64,000 nt of DNA from Prado023 sp964418695. Its GTDB lineage: Bacteria; Actinomycetota; Actinomycetes; S36-B12; CAIYMF01. Position numbers and translations under genes: made by a program. Shown one piece after another: positions 1 to 8,381 of the stretch. Position 1 is the stretch's first letter. The number at the start of each line of letters is the position of its first letter. Location: NCBI GenBank assembly GCA_964418695.1, contig CAYQMN010000009.1, forward strand, positions 1 through 64,000, given 5' to 3'. Below the pieces are notes generated by a model, which did no database searches, had not been told where the DNA came from, and saw only the letters and a list, made by a program, of their open reading frames with translations.

Positions 1-171
1 CCGTCCTACGCCACGCTCACCAAACCCAACCCAGTCGGTGGATCAGGGCTCAGCCGTCCGAGCGTGAAGCAGTCCCAGCGCCCAGCCGACCGAGCGCCCA
101 GCCGACCGAGCGCCGGGCCGAAGCCGGGTGGTAGGCATGGCGGCGTGAGCGAACGCGTGAGCGAACGAGAG

Positions 172-1143
172 ATGAATCTGGTCGTGGCGGTGACCGGGCC
201 GACGGGGACGCTGGGCTTCGGGCTGACCCCGCTTCTGGAGGCCGACGAGCGGGTGGCGCGGATCGTGGGGATAGCCCGCCGGCCCTTCGACCCGAACGAG
301 CACGGCTGGACCAAGATGGAGTACCGCCGTGGCGACGTCCGCGACCCGGGGGCGCTGGCGGCGGCGTTCGCCGGCGCCGACGTGGTGGTCCATCTCGCGT
401 TCCTGATCGTCGGCGGCTCGGGGGCGGCCAGTCATGCGATCAACGTCGAGGGCACCCTCAACGCCTTCCGGGCGGCGGTGGCCAGCGGCGCCCGGCGGTT
501 CGTCTACACGTCCTCGGTGTCGGCGTACGGCTTCCACGACGACAACCCGGTGCCGATGACCGAGGAGTGGCCGACGCGCCCCGCGGATCTGCTGGCCTAC
601 GCCCAGGAGAAGGCCGAGCTGGAGGCCCTGCTGGTCGAGGAGGCCCAGGCCCACCCCGAGCTGGAGCTGTACCTGCTGCGGCCTCCGATCGTGCTGGGCC
701 CGCACGCCGTGGGCGCCAAGTCGCTCGGGCCCGGTCCGCTGACCGGCCTCGCGCAGGCGCTGATGCAGGCGGCCGGGACAGTGCACGCCCCGGTCGTCGT
801 GCCCGACGTCCAGGTGCAGTTCATCCACGAGTCTGACGTCGGCCGCGCCCTGCTCCAGTGCGTCGTGGCCGCCGGTCCACCCGGGGCCTACAACGTGGCC
901 GCCGACGACGTCCTGACCATGGCCGACGTCGCCCGCGAGGTCGGCGTCCTGCCGCTGCCGCTCCCCGCGGTCCTGACCCGCACGGCCGCCAAGGTGGCGA
1001 TGCGCCTGCCGCTCCCGGCGGTCGCGCAGTGGGTCGAGGTGCTCACCCACCCGGCGATCATGGACACCGCCCGGGCCAAGGTCGAGCTTGGCTGGACCCC
1101 CACCTACACCGCGCGCGAGTCGGTCCGGGAAGCCCTGCGGTAG
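172..1143 (+). CDS. NAD-dependent epimerase/dehydratase (extended SDR)
   Basis: This 323-residue protein is an extended short-chain dehydrogenase/reductase that should act on a nucleotide sugar or similar substrate in the cytoplasm. The Rossmann glycine motif TGPTGTLG lies at residues 8-15, an acidic D/VVHLA strand follows, and the catalytic Ser region (YTSSVSAYG) and YAQEK (Tyr-x3-Lys) are present. I start it at the ATG at 172; the frame stays open upstream to 64, but that stretch is low-complexity and contains a 16-bp tandem duplication (79-110). The end is close to the usual family length. It stands alone, with decayed sequence downstream. Substrate is unknown; a second, different SDR lies at 62.5 kb. 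Confidence 0.85.
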   Translation: MNLVVAVTGPTGTLGFGLTPLLEADERVARIVGIARRPFDPNEHGWTKMEYRRGDVRDPGALAAAFAGADVVVHLAFLIVGGSGAASHAINVEGTLNAFRAAVASGARRFVYTSSVSAYGFHDDNPVPMTEEWPTRPADLLAYAQEKAELEALLVEEAQAHPELELYLLRPPIVLGPHAVGAKSLGPGPLTGLAQALMQAAGTVHAPVVVPDVQVQFIHESDVGRALLQCVVAAGPPGAYNVAADDVLTMADVAREVGVLPLPLPAVLTRTAAKVAMRLPLPAVAQWVEVLTHPAIMDTARAKVELGWTPTYTARESVREALR

Positions 1144-1271
1144 GGGACACGGGTACGCCGCGAGCGCACCTCGAATCCCTAAGGTCTGCCCCGGGCGCGG
1201 ACCGGCGACGTCGCCGAGTCGGAGAGGCGCACCAGGCAGGCCAACACGCTCGACGACGCGGCCCCACACCG

Positions 1272-1800
1272 TCAAGGTCGAGGCTGCCCCGCGCGACCCG
1301 GGTGATTGAACAGCGTCTCGACGTCCTCATCCGCCGGGTCAGCAACGACGTGAACCGCGCACATGCCGTTGTCGGGGACGATCAGCATGGCCTGGCCGGC
1401 TCGGACTCCGGTTCTACGAGGAACCAGTCCGTCTGGCTCAGGTCTGCGGGCAGCTCTTCGGCGATGTGGTCGAACTCGTAGCCCCGCCAGACCCGGAACT
1501 GCGATCGGTCACCACTTGGACACCTGTGCGACGCCAGGCCTCGCGATGCTCGGTGAAGCAGGCGTTCACGCGGTCCAGATTGGGGCATGGCGATGGTCGT
1601 ACGGGGCATCGGGCGCGCAGTCGCCAGTGCGGGGGGACGTACCCCTGCCATCGATCCGCCCACCGGCACCTGAAGGCGAGAGCCTCGGCGGAGAGTGCAG
1701 ACGTAGGCAGCATGCCGCCCTGCTGGACCAGGCCGACGCCGCGCTGATCCACGCGCAGGTCGATCCGTACCTGCAGCCAGGCACTCGCCGGAGTCCCTCC
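1272..1800 (-). pseudogene. Decayed, frameshifted gene of unknown family
   Basis: This stretch between two intact genes has no good single reading frame, yet on the minus strand protein-like sequence passes through three frames in succession. About 1800-1500 reads sensibly in one frame (for example NACFTEHREAWRRTGVQVV), then 1500-1382 in a second (GYEFDHIAEELPADLSQTDW), then 1388-1272 in a third (MLIVPDNGMCAVHVVADPAD). The last piece could also be a separate 38-residue ORF, because its ATG overlaps the TGA of the second piece. I do not recognise the family. The simplest reading is a broken gene with at least two frameshifts; a sequencing error or several tiny ORFs are alternatives. Confidence 0.35.
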
Positions 1801-1881
1801 CGTTCCTGGACGCAGCCACCGTGTGGCCGTGAAGAGCCCCCGCCGTGACCCGTGGGAGGTCGCGGCGAGGGCTGATTGGCT

Positions 1882-1953
1882 GCGGGCGGGGTGGCCCGGT
1901 GCTGGGGGCTGGGGGCTGCGGGCTGCGGGCGGGTGGCCCGGTGCTGGGAGCTG
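1882..1953. repeat. Direct repeat pair beside the MFS stop codon
   Basis: A GC-rich unit beginning GCGGGCGGG(G)TGGCCCGGTGC occurs at 1882 and again at 1925, about 43 bp apart, ending right at the 3' end of the MFS gene. Together with the decayed gene next door this fills the 1144-1954 gap. I see no terminator with a T tail here. Confidence 0.6.
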
Positions 1954-1954
1954 G

Positions 1955-3517
1955 CTACCCCGCGGCGGGCGCGGCGACGGTGACCAGCGCGCCGACCTCG
2001 CCGACCTCGCCGACTCCGCCGACCTCGCTGACCTTGCCGATCTCATCCACCGAGTCCTCGGGGTGCTCCTCGACCGAGCGCGAGTCGGTGAGGGTGGATG
2101 CTCCCCAGGTGGCGATGACCCCGACGATCACGGCGAGGACCACGAAGGTGATGCGCTCGCCGCGGAAGAACGACGCCAGGAGGTCGGCGCCCCAGGAGCC
2201 GGACGGCAGGGCCTTGGTGACCAGCAGGGCCACCATGGTGCCGACGACCGCGGTCCCCACGCTGGTGCCCACCTCCTGGGCGGTGTCGTTCAGGGCCGTG
2301 CCGATGGACGTGCGGTTCGCGGGCATGGCCTCGACCAGGGCGACCGCACAGATGGTCATGACCGTCCGCAGGCCGATGGTCATCACTACCATGCAGGCGG
2401 CGATCGCCAGGTAGCTGTGCTCGACGCCCCAGGCGAGCCCGGCCAGCGAGATCGTGAGCAGGCCCGCGCCGATCAGGCACGCCACCCGATGGCCGAACCG
2501 CCGGGCCAGCCCCTCGGACAGCGGCGTCGCGAAGATCATCGTGACGATGAGCGGCAGATTCGCCAGCCCGGCCTTCATGGGGCTCCAGCCCCAGGCGTAC
2601 TGGAAGTGCAGGATGAGGGCGAACATGACCCCGGCCATCGCGATCGCGGTGCCGATCTGGGCGACCGCCGCGCCCCGCACGGTTCCCCTGGAGAACATGC
2701 TCAGATCCAGCATCGGGGCGGGCGTGCGACGCTCGTGCCAGACGAACGCGACCAGGGCGACCACGGCCCCGAGGACGACGCCGATGGTGGCGGCCGAGAG
2801 CCAGCCGTGCTGGACGCCGCTGGTCAGGGCGTAGCAGGCCAGGCCGATGGCGGCAATGCTCAGGGCGGCGCCGGGCAGGTCCAGGCGGTCGGCGGTGAGG
2901 TCCTCGGGGCGGTCGGCCGGGACGCCGAGCCGGACGCCGATGCAGGCCAGCAGCGCGATGGGCGCGTTGACCAGCAGCAGCCACTCCCAGGAGACATGCG
3001 CCAGGGCGGTGCCGCCCAGCAGCGGGCCGAGCACGAAGCCGGACATCCCGACCACGATCATCACGGTCATCGCCCGCATCCGGAGCAACTGGTCGTCGAA
3101 GAGCCGGAAGACCAGGGAGTTGGTGATCGGCGCCATCGCGGCCGCGGTGATGCCCAGGGCGGCGCGCAGCGCGATCAGCTCGCCGGAGGTGGTCACGGCG
3201 ACCACGCCCAGGCTGATCACCCCGAAGGCGGCCAGGCCGACGAGCAGCACGCGGCGCCGGCCGAGCCGGTCCGCGGTCGCGCCCGCGGTCAGCAGCAGCC
3301 CGCCGAAGGTCAGCGAGTAGGCCCCGGTGACCCACTGCAGGGAGGTGGTGCTGGCGCCGAGGTCGCGGCCGATGGTCGGCAGCGCGATGGTCAGCAGGGT
3401 GTTGTCGACCATCTCGACGAAGAACGCCAAGCACAGGGCGGCCAGGGGGATCCAGGCCGCGCGAAGAGAGGGATAGGTGCGCGGCGGAGCCGCGCTGGCG
3501 AGTGCGGTGGTGCTCAT
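1955..3517 (-). CDS. MFS drug exporter, DHA2 (14-TM) family
   Basis: This 520-residue membrane protein belongs to the major facilitator superfamily, DHA2 group (EmrB/QacA-like), and probably expels drugs or toxic compounds using the proton gradient. The first helix carries FVEMVDNTLLTIALPTIG (family motif D1-like), followed by TADRLGRRRVLL (motif A) and a typical 14-helix hydrophobic pattern. The ATG at 3517 is preceded by a good GGAGG ribosome site; the frame continues upstream far into the neighbouring gene but that part is a shadow. The last 30 residues are a Gly/Val/Glu-rich tail encoded by 9-bp tandem repeats (about 1991-2043). A TetR gene is divergently oriented, and three operator-like dyads overlie the promoter, so this exporter is very likely repressed by that regulator. 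Confidence 0.9.
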   Translation of the reverse strand: MSTTALASAAPPRTYPSLRAAWIPLAALCLAFFVEMVDNTLLTIALPTIGRDLGASTTSLQWVTGAYSLTFGGLLLTAGATADRLGRRRVLLVGLAAFGVISLGVVAVTTSGELIALRAALGITAAAMAPITNSLVFRLFDDQLLRMRAMTVMIVVGMSGFVLGPLLGGTALAHVSWEWLLLVNAPIALLACIGVRLGVPADRPEDLTADRLDLPGAALSIAAIGLACYALTSGVQHGWLSAATIGVVLGAVVALVAFVWHERRTPAPMLDLSMFSRGTVRGAAVAQIGTAIAMAGVMFALILHFQYAWGWSPMKAGLANLPLIVTMIFATPLSEGLARRFGHRVACLIGAGLLTISLAGLAWGVEHSYLAIAACMVVMTIGLRTVMTICAVALVEAMPANRTSIGTALNDTAQEVGTSVGTAVVGTMVALLVTKALPSGSWGADLLASFFRGERITFVVLAVIVGVIATWGASTLTDSRSVEEHPEDSVDEIGKVSEVGGVGEVGEVGALVTVAAPAAG

Positions 3518-3535
3518 GGCTTCCTCCAGGATGTC

Positions 3536-3584
3536 GAACACAGTTCGGTACTCGAACGACGTTCGAGAGAATAGAACACCGTTC
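3536..3584. promoter_or_regulatory. Three tandem GAAC-N3-GTTC operator dyads
   Basis: GAAC-N3-GTTC occurs three times, at 3536-3546, 3554-3564 and 3574-3584, with starts 18 and 20 bp apart. The middle one extends to the perfect palindrome TCGAACGACGTTCGA (3552-3566). They lie between the divergent MFS and TetR genes and overlap the exporter promoter, as expected for TetR-family repression and autoregulation. Confidence 0.75.
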
Positions 3585-3596
3585 GATCCACTGCAA
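3568..3596 (-). promoter_or_regulatory. Sigma-70-type promoter of the MFS exporter
   Basis: On the minus strand TTGCAG (3596-3591) and TATTCT (3573-3568) are separated by exactly 17 bp, a near-consensus vegetative promoter reading toward the exporter. One operator dyad lies inside the spacer and another covers the likely start of transcription. Confidence 0.7.
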
Positions 3597-3628
3597 GTTC
3601 GAGGAGTCGGCTGTGGTGGGATGGGGCC

Positions 3629-4546
3629 ATGGCCACGCCTGCGAAGACCGACCCGCGGGACCCCGCCCAGCGCCCGACCGCCCAGCCAGACCCCGCCCAG
3701 CCAGACCCCGCCAAGTCGGACCCCGCCCAGTCGGACCCCGCCCAGCCAGACCTCGCCCAGCCAGACCCCGCCAGGCCAACCACTCGCCGGTCGAGCTTGT
3801 CCAGACCCGAACCCAGCGCCGCCCGCCCAGCGCCCGAGGGTGCCCGCCCCACGCCCCAACGCGGCGCGCGGACCCGCGAGCGGCAGCGGGCCTCCCACTC
3901 CCTCGACGCCGTGCTCACCGAGGCGGTCACCCTGCTCGACGAGTCCGGCGAGGCCGGCCTGACCTTCCGCGCGCTGGCCGCGCGCCTGGGCGGCGGGGTG
4001 GCCAGCATCTACTGGTATGTCTCCTCCAAGGACGAGCTGCTGGACCGAGCGGCCGACCATGTGCTCGGCGACGTCCTGGCCAGCGTCCGCGACGTCGGCA
4101 CCGCCGACCCGATCGCCGATCTGCGCACCATCGCCGTCACCCTGTTCGACGCGATCGTGGACCGGCCCTGGCTCAGCTCGTACTTCATGCGCGACACCGG
4201 CGTGCAGCCCAACGCGCTGTGGCTCTACGAGCAGCTCGGCGAGCAGGCGCTGCGCCTGGACCTCACCGCCCGCCAGCGGTTCCACGCCGTGTCCGCGGTC
4301 GTCGGCTTCGTCGTGGGCACCGCCGCGGACATGAGCCAGGAGCCGCCCGCGGTCGTGCGATCCGGCGAGCTGCGCCCCGAGGAGCACCTCGCCGGAGCCA
4401 TCGCCCAGTGGCGTGCCCTGGACCCCGAGCAGTTCCCCTTCCTGCATCACGTCGTCGACGAGTTCGCCGCGCACGACGACAGCGAGCAGTTCCGGGCCGG
4501 CCTGGACCTCCTCCTCGACGGCCTGCGGCGCCAGGCCCACGGGTGA
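3629..4546 (+). CDS. TetR-family transcriptional repressor with repetitive N-terminal tail
   Basis: This 305-residue protein is a TetR-type DNA-binding repressor, presumably of the divergent exporter and of itself. The helix-turn-helix lies at about residues 110-140 (LTFRALAARLGGGVASIYWY, then KDELLDR), followed by an all-helical ligand-binding domain of the TetR_C type. Residues 1-90 are unusual for the family: Pro/Asp/Ala-rich sequence encoded partly by six 15-bp tandem units. I keep the ATG at 3629 because no later in-frame start is obvious before the DNA-binding domain, but the true start could be a downstream GTG or other codon. The inducer is unknown; a drug handled by the MFS pump is the natural guess. 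Confidence 0.85.
   Translation: MATPAKTDPRDPAQRPTAQPDPAQPDPAKSDPAQSDPAQPDLAQPDPARPTTRRSSLSRPEPSAARPAPEGARPTPQRGARTRERQRASHSLDAVLTEAVTLLDESGEAGLTFRALAARLGGGVASIYWYVSSKDELLDRAADHVLGDVLASVRDVGTADPIADLRTIAVTLFDAIVDRPWLSSYFMRDTGVQPNALWLYEQLGEQALRLDLTARQRFHAVSAVVGFVVGTAADMSQEPPAVVRSGELRPEEHLAGAIAQWRALDPEQFPFLHHVVDEFAAHDDSEQFRAGLDLLLDGLRRQAHG
3689..3778. repeat. Six 15-bp tandem units inside the TetR gene
   Basis: Six consecutive 15-bp units of the form GACCCCGCCCAGCCA run without a gap and encode Asp-Pro-Ala-(Gln/Lys/Arg)-(Pro/Ser) repeats in the N-terminal tail of the regulator. Confidence 0.85.
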
Positions 4547-4578
4547 GCCGGCTGACGTCGGCTCGCGATCCGATCAGC

Positions 4579-4667
4579 TCCGTGGGGGTTGGGCCCCTCT
4601 ACTACAACGGAAGTGCCTGTTCCGTTGGGGTTGGAGCGTCAGGCGTTCATCTCCGTTGGGGTTGGGG
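4579..4667. repeat. Three G-rich direct repeats between convergent genes
   Basis: TCCGT(G/T)GGGGTTGG occurs at 4579, 4621 and 4652 in the 139-bp gap between the TetR gene and the convergent oxidoreductase. Function unknown; runs of four or five G could allow quadruplex formation or mark duplication debris. Confidence 0.6.
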
Positions 4668-4685
4668 CCGATCCTGGGCTGAACG

Positions 4686-5717
4686 TCAACCTTGGCCGGG
4701 CTCGCGCTCGACCAGGGGGCGCAGACCCTCGTGCAGGATCTCGACGAGCTCGACGGTCTGCTCGTCGGTCACGAGCTTGGGTGCCCCGTCGACGATCGAG
4801 GCGTGAACGCCGTCGTAGATCCGGCCGTAGTCGCCGACCGCAGAGACCACCTTCTCCTCGTGGAACACGCCGGCGTCGTCGTAGTACGTCAGCGTCCCGT
4901 AGTGCTCGGGCAGGTCGACGCCGAAGCCCGGCTGACCGGGCAGGTAGAACACCTTGAGGTGCTCCTCCTGGCGGTCGCGAGTGTGCTTGGCGAACATGCC
5001 CCGCGTGCCGTAGGCGACGAAGCTGGGGCGCGGCTTGGCCCGGAAGTAGCTCGACGACACCGAGACCTTCAGGCGACCGTAGAGCAGGTCCAGGTCGAAG
5101 TAGTCGTTCATCCGGCCCGGGCCCAGCAGCGCGCGCACGTCGTAGCGGACCTCATCCGGGCTGCCGAAGCGGCTGAGCACCTGGTCCACGGTGTGTACGC
5201 CGTGCCCGTACAGGAACGCCGAGCCCACCGAGAACCGCGGCTCGCGGGATGGCACCTCGGGCCGGTAGTAGTCGAAGGCCAGCTGCACCTCGAACAGGTC
5301 CCCGAGCACGCCGCTGTCGATGACCCGCTGGGTGGTGAGGAAGTCCGAGTCGAACCGCCGGTTCTGGTAGCACTGCAGGAACAGCCCCCGTCGCGCGGCG
5401 AGGTCGAACAGTCCGCGCGCCTCGTCGGGGGTCGCGCAGAACGGCTTCTCCACCAGGACGTGCTTGCCGTGGTCCAGCGCCTCGCGGGTCAGCGCGACGT
5501 GCGAGTCCATCGGGGTGCAGATCGCCACCAGGTCGACGGCCGGGTCGTCCCAGATCGCGTCCAGGTCGGACACGTACGCCACGCCCGGAACGCGCGGCCA
5601 CGTCGGCGTGCTGCGCGCGTGGATCGTCGTCACCCGGAATGCGTCGCGGGTCAGGACGAACGGCAGGTGGTAGCGGTTCGTGCTCTTGCCGTTGCCGATG
5701 TAGGCGATGGTCAACAC
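4686..5717 (-). CDS. Gfo/Idh/MocA-family oxidoreductase, YhhX-like
   Basis: This 343-residue cytoplasmic dehydrogenase resembles Escherichia coli YhhX along its length: an N-terminal Rossmann fold starting IAYIGNGKSTNRYHLP, then VLVEKPF and QNRRFDSDFLTTQ, and a C-terminal alpha/beta dimer domain with FDYYRPE, GHGVHTVDQ and GDYGRIYD. Members oxidise or reduce sugars or sugar derivatives with NAD(P); the substrate of this subgroup is not established. It is divergent from a GH1 6-phospho-glucosidase gene with only 104 bp between the starts, which suggests common control and a role in handling a plant-type sugar. No regulator lies beside the pair. Confidence 0.85.
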   Translation of the reverse strand: MLTIAYIGNGKSTNRYHLPFVLTRDAFRVTTIHARSTPTWPRVPGVAYVSDLDAIWDDPAVDLVAICTPMDSHVALTREALDHGKHVLVEKPFCATPDEARGLFDLAARRGLFLQCYQNRRFDSDFLTTQRVIDSGVLGDLFEVQLAFDYYRPEVPSREPRFSVGSAFLYGHGVHTVDQVLSRFGSPDEVRYDVRALLGPGRMNDYFDLDLLYGRLKVSVSSSYFRAKPRPSFVAYGTRGMFAKHTRDRQEEHLKVFYLPGQPGFGVDLPEHYGTLTYYDDAGVFHEEKVVSAVGDYGRIYDGVHASIVDGAPKLVTDEQTVELVEILHEGLRPLVEREPGQG

Positions 5718-5821
5718 GGGCGATCGGCCTCCTCGTCGCGTGTGGCGATCCTGGCATCGCGACCGCTCGCCACGCTCACGCGCAGCGCCCTCCCGTAGCG
5801 TGCTCCGGCGAGGAGGCAGAC

Positions 5822-7267
5822 ATGAAGCACATCAGGCTGGCGCCCTTCCCGGAGGGCTTCCTGTGGGGCGCGTCGACATCGGGGTTCCAGGTCGAGGGCG
5901 GGTGGGACGCGGACGGCAAGGGGATGTCTGTCATCGATGCCCGATCCCGCCATCCGGAGGGGACCACCGACTTCAAGGTCGCCTCCGACCACTACCACCG
6001 CCTCGACGAGGACCTCGACCTGTTCACCGAGCTGGGCCTCAAGGCCTACCGGTTCTCCGTGCAGTGGACGCGCATCCTGCCCGACGGGACCGGCGCCACG
6101 AACCCGTGGGGCATCGCCTTCTACCACCGGCTGATCGACGGGCTGCGCGAGCGCGGCATCGAGCCGGTCCTCACGATGTACCACTTCGACCTGCCGCAGG
6201 CGCTTGCCGAGCGGGGCGGCTGGGGGTCGCGGGACACCGTCGACGCGTTCGTGGAGTACGCGCGCGTCCTCTACGACGAGTACGCCTCCAAGGTGCGCTA
6301 TTGGCTGACCATCAACGAGCAGAACATGATGGTCATGTACGCCGACATGTTCGGTGCGATCGACGGTCCGATGAACTCCGAAGTCAATGTGTGGGTGAAG
6401 AACCACCACATGCTGCTGGCCCAGGCCAAGGCGATGACGCTGCTGCACGAGGTGGCCCCCGACGCCCTGATGGGCCCCGCGCCGAACATCGCCGCGGTCT
6501 ACCCGATGACCTGCAAGCCCGCCGACGTCCTCGCCGCGGAGGACTTCAGCGCGATCCGCAACTGGATGTACCTGGACCCCGTCGTGCACGGCCGCTACCA
6601 CCCGGTCGCCTGGTCCTATCTGCGGGACTTGGGGGTCGCCCCGGCGATCGAGGACGGCGACCTGGAGACGCTCGCGGCGGCCCGTCCGGACTTCATCGCG
6701 TTCAACTACTACTCCACCCACACGGTCGGCGCACCCGCAGACGACGACTCCGACCCGGACGCCGACCCGGAGCCCGACCGGGCAGCCGAGCAGGAGGCCG
6801 ACCAGCAGATCGCCGCCGGGGAGGCAGGTCTGTACCGGGCCGAGCGCAACCCGCACCTGGCTACCAACGAGTTCGGCTGGGAGATCGACCCGGACGGCTT
6901 CCGGCTCACGTTCCGCGCCCTCTACGAGCGCTACCGGCTGCCCCTGCTGGTGACCGAGAACGGGCTCGGGGCCTTCGACACACTGACCGAGGACGGGCAG
7001 GTCCACGACCAGTACCGCATCGACTACCTGGCCGCCCACATCGCCGCCATCCAGGAGTCGATCACCGACGGGGTCGAGGTCATCGGGTACTGCCCGTGGT
7101 CCGCAATCGACCTGGTCTCGACCCATCAGGGCAGCTCGAAGCGCTACGGCTTCGTGTACGTCAACCGCGAGGAGTTCGACCTGCTGGACCTCGCGCGCTA
7201 CCGCAAGGACAGCTTCGCCTGGTACCGGCGGGTGATCGCCGAGAACGGGCTGCCCGCGGCGGAGTAG
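5822..7267 (+). CDS. GH1 6-phospho-beta-glucosidase-like glycosidase
   Basis: This 481-residue glycoside hydrolase family 1 enzyme should cleave beta-glucosides in the cytoplasm by a retaining mechanism. The acid/base Glu is E166 (TINEQN), the nucleophile Glu is E379 (LLVTENG). The loop with S438-S439-K440-x-Y442 (SSKRYGF) matches the phosphate-binding Ser/Lys/Tyr of 6-phospho-beta-glucosidases, so a phosphorylated disaccharide is the likely substrate. The ATG at 5822 follows an AGGAGG ribosome site; the frame continues upstream but without family sequence. No PTS transporter, which would normally supply such a substrate, is visible nearby. Residues about 303-325 form an acidic Asp/Pro-rich insertion. 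Confidence 0.9.
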   Translation: MKHIRLAPFPEGFLWGASTSGFQVEGGWDADGKGMSVIDARSRHPEGTTDFKVASDHYHRLDEDLDLFTELGLKAYRFSVQWTRILPDGTGATNPWGIAFYHRLIDGLRERGIEPVLTMYHFDLPQALAERGGWGSRDTVDAFVEYARVLYDEYASKVRYWLTINEQNMMVMYADMFGAIDGPMNSEVNVWVKNHHMLLAQAKAMTLLHEVAPDALMGPAPNIAAVYPMTCKPADVLAAEDFSAIRNWMYLDPVVHGRYHPVAWSYLRDLGVAPAIEDGDLETLAAARPDFIAFNYYSTHTVGAPADDDSDPDADPEPDRAAEQEADQQIAAGEAGLYRAERNPHLATNEFGWEIDPDGFRLTFRALYERYRLPLLVTENGLGAFDTLTEDGQVHDQYRIDYLAAHIAAIQESITDGVEVIGYCPWSAIDLVSTHQGSSKRYGFVYVNREEFDLLDLARYRKDSFAWYRRVIAENGLPAAE

Positions 7268-7355
7268 GGCGGGGCAGGGCGCCCGCCCGCGGGCCTCGGC
7301 GCCGCAGCACGGTGCTGGGGCTGCGTGCTCGTGCCGCGTGCTCGTGCTGCACCAC

Positions 7356-8252
7356 TCAAGGGGCGGCGCGCGGGAGGGTCAGGATGCAGCCCCGCGGGTG
7401 CGCGAACGGGGCGAGCCGAACGCCGTCGTCCGGGGCTTCTGCTGCGGCCCGGTCGTCGGGCACGGCGGCGCCCCCGAGCCCCCCGGCGCCCCCGAGCCCC
7501 CTGACGCCCTCGACGCCCCCGAGCGCGGTCAGCGCGCCGGCGACCATCCCCTCGTGCACCGAGCACACCACCTCCGGATTCCGCCGGGCGACGTCCAGGA
7601 GGGGGCAGGTGGTGAGCACCACCTGGGTGTTGGCCCGGTCGGCGCGGGGCGTGAAGTCCAGGTCGGCCAGCAGCGCCACCACCTCGCGCCGAGCCGCGGC
7701 CGGCGTCGAGCGCTGGCCGGAGCCTGCGTCGCGCGGGCCGGCCGCCCTGCTCCGCGAGCGCTCGGCCACCAGCGCACTGCCCCAGGACAGGCCCGCCGAT
7801 CGCGCCTCGGCGCGCGGCTCGGGGCTGCGCTCGGCCAGATGCGTGGCCAGGGCGATGACCAGACCCTGGTGCTCGCGCAGCCGCGGGTCCGAGTCCGGCC
7901 GGTCGGGGTTGCTGCGGTAGCGCCATGGCGGGCGACCGCGATAGGGGCCCGGCACACGCTCGCGCAGTGCCAGACCCTGGCGCACCAGCCCGTCCAGGTG
8001 CGCCCGCACGGTGTTCGGATGCTGGCCGAAGCTGCGGGCCAGCTCCTCGGCCGCCACCGGATCGGGGTGCTCGCGCAGATGGTCGAGAACCCGCGCGCGG
8101 GCCGGCGTCAGGAGCGGGCCGCCAGCACCGCTGGGCGCCGGCGCGGGTCCGTACCCGCCGGGGGCTGGCCCGCCCGGAGCTGGGGCTGGCCCGCGCAGAG
8201 CCTGGGCAGCACTGCGCAGACCGTGCGCACCGGCCTCGGGCTCGTCGGGCAC
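7356..8252 (-). CDS. SufR-like Cys-containing HTH regulator
   Basis: This protein (298 residues from a GTG at 8252) has a winged helix-turn-helix of ArsR/SufR type (VLDHLREHPDPVAAEELARS, then HPNTVRAHLDGLVRQGL) followed by a sensor domain. The segment CPLLDVARRNPEVVC-SVHEG with two Cys, plus a Cys near the C-terminus (HPRGCIL), matches the iron-sulfur-binding pattern of SufR-like regulators. Ala/Pro-rich tails flank the folded part. It faces the DUF2249 gene across a 28-bp dyad, which probably is its operator. The ATG-started frame reaches 8786 but runs through the DUF2249 gene and is a shadow; the GTG I chose lies 7 bp from the dyad and leaves almost no leader, so a later start is possible. 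Confidence 0.75.
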   Translation of the reverse strand: MPDEPEAGAHGLRSAAQALRGPAPAPGGPAPGGYGPAPAPSGAGGPLLTPARARVLDHLREHPDPVAAEELARSFGQHPNTVRAHLDGLVRQGLALRERVPGPYRGRPPWRYRSNPDRPDSDPRLREHQGLVIALATHLAERSPEPRAEARSAGLSWGSALVAERSRSRAAGPRDAGSGQRSTPAAARREVVALLADLDFTPRADRANTQVVLTTCPLLDVARRNPEVVCSVHEGMVAGALTALGGVEGVRGLGGAGGLGGAAVPDDRAAAEAPDDGVRLAPFAHPRGCILTLPRAAP

Positions 8253-8258
8253 CCTGCC

Positions 8259-8286
8259 AATATCCACAAGGTAGAGTGTAGATATT
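8259..8286. promoter_or_regulatory. 28-bp dyad between SufR-like gene and DUF2249 gene
   Basis: AATATCCACA (8259-8268) and TGTAGATATT (8277-8286) are inverted copies matching at 9 of 10 positions around an 8-bp centre. This AT-richer island in a GC-rich gap is the likely operator/promoter region controlling both divergent genes. Confidence 0.7.
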
Positions 8287-8381
8287 CCGACCACGGACGC
8301 CAGCCGTCCCCGGCGGATCCCCTGTCGACCGGCGGCGCTCGCCTGCCGGACCGGCCGACGCGACCTTCGAAAGGACCCACG

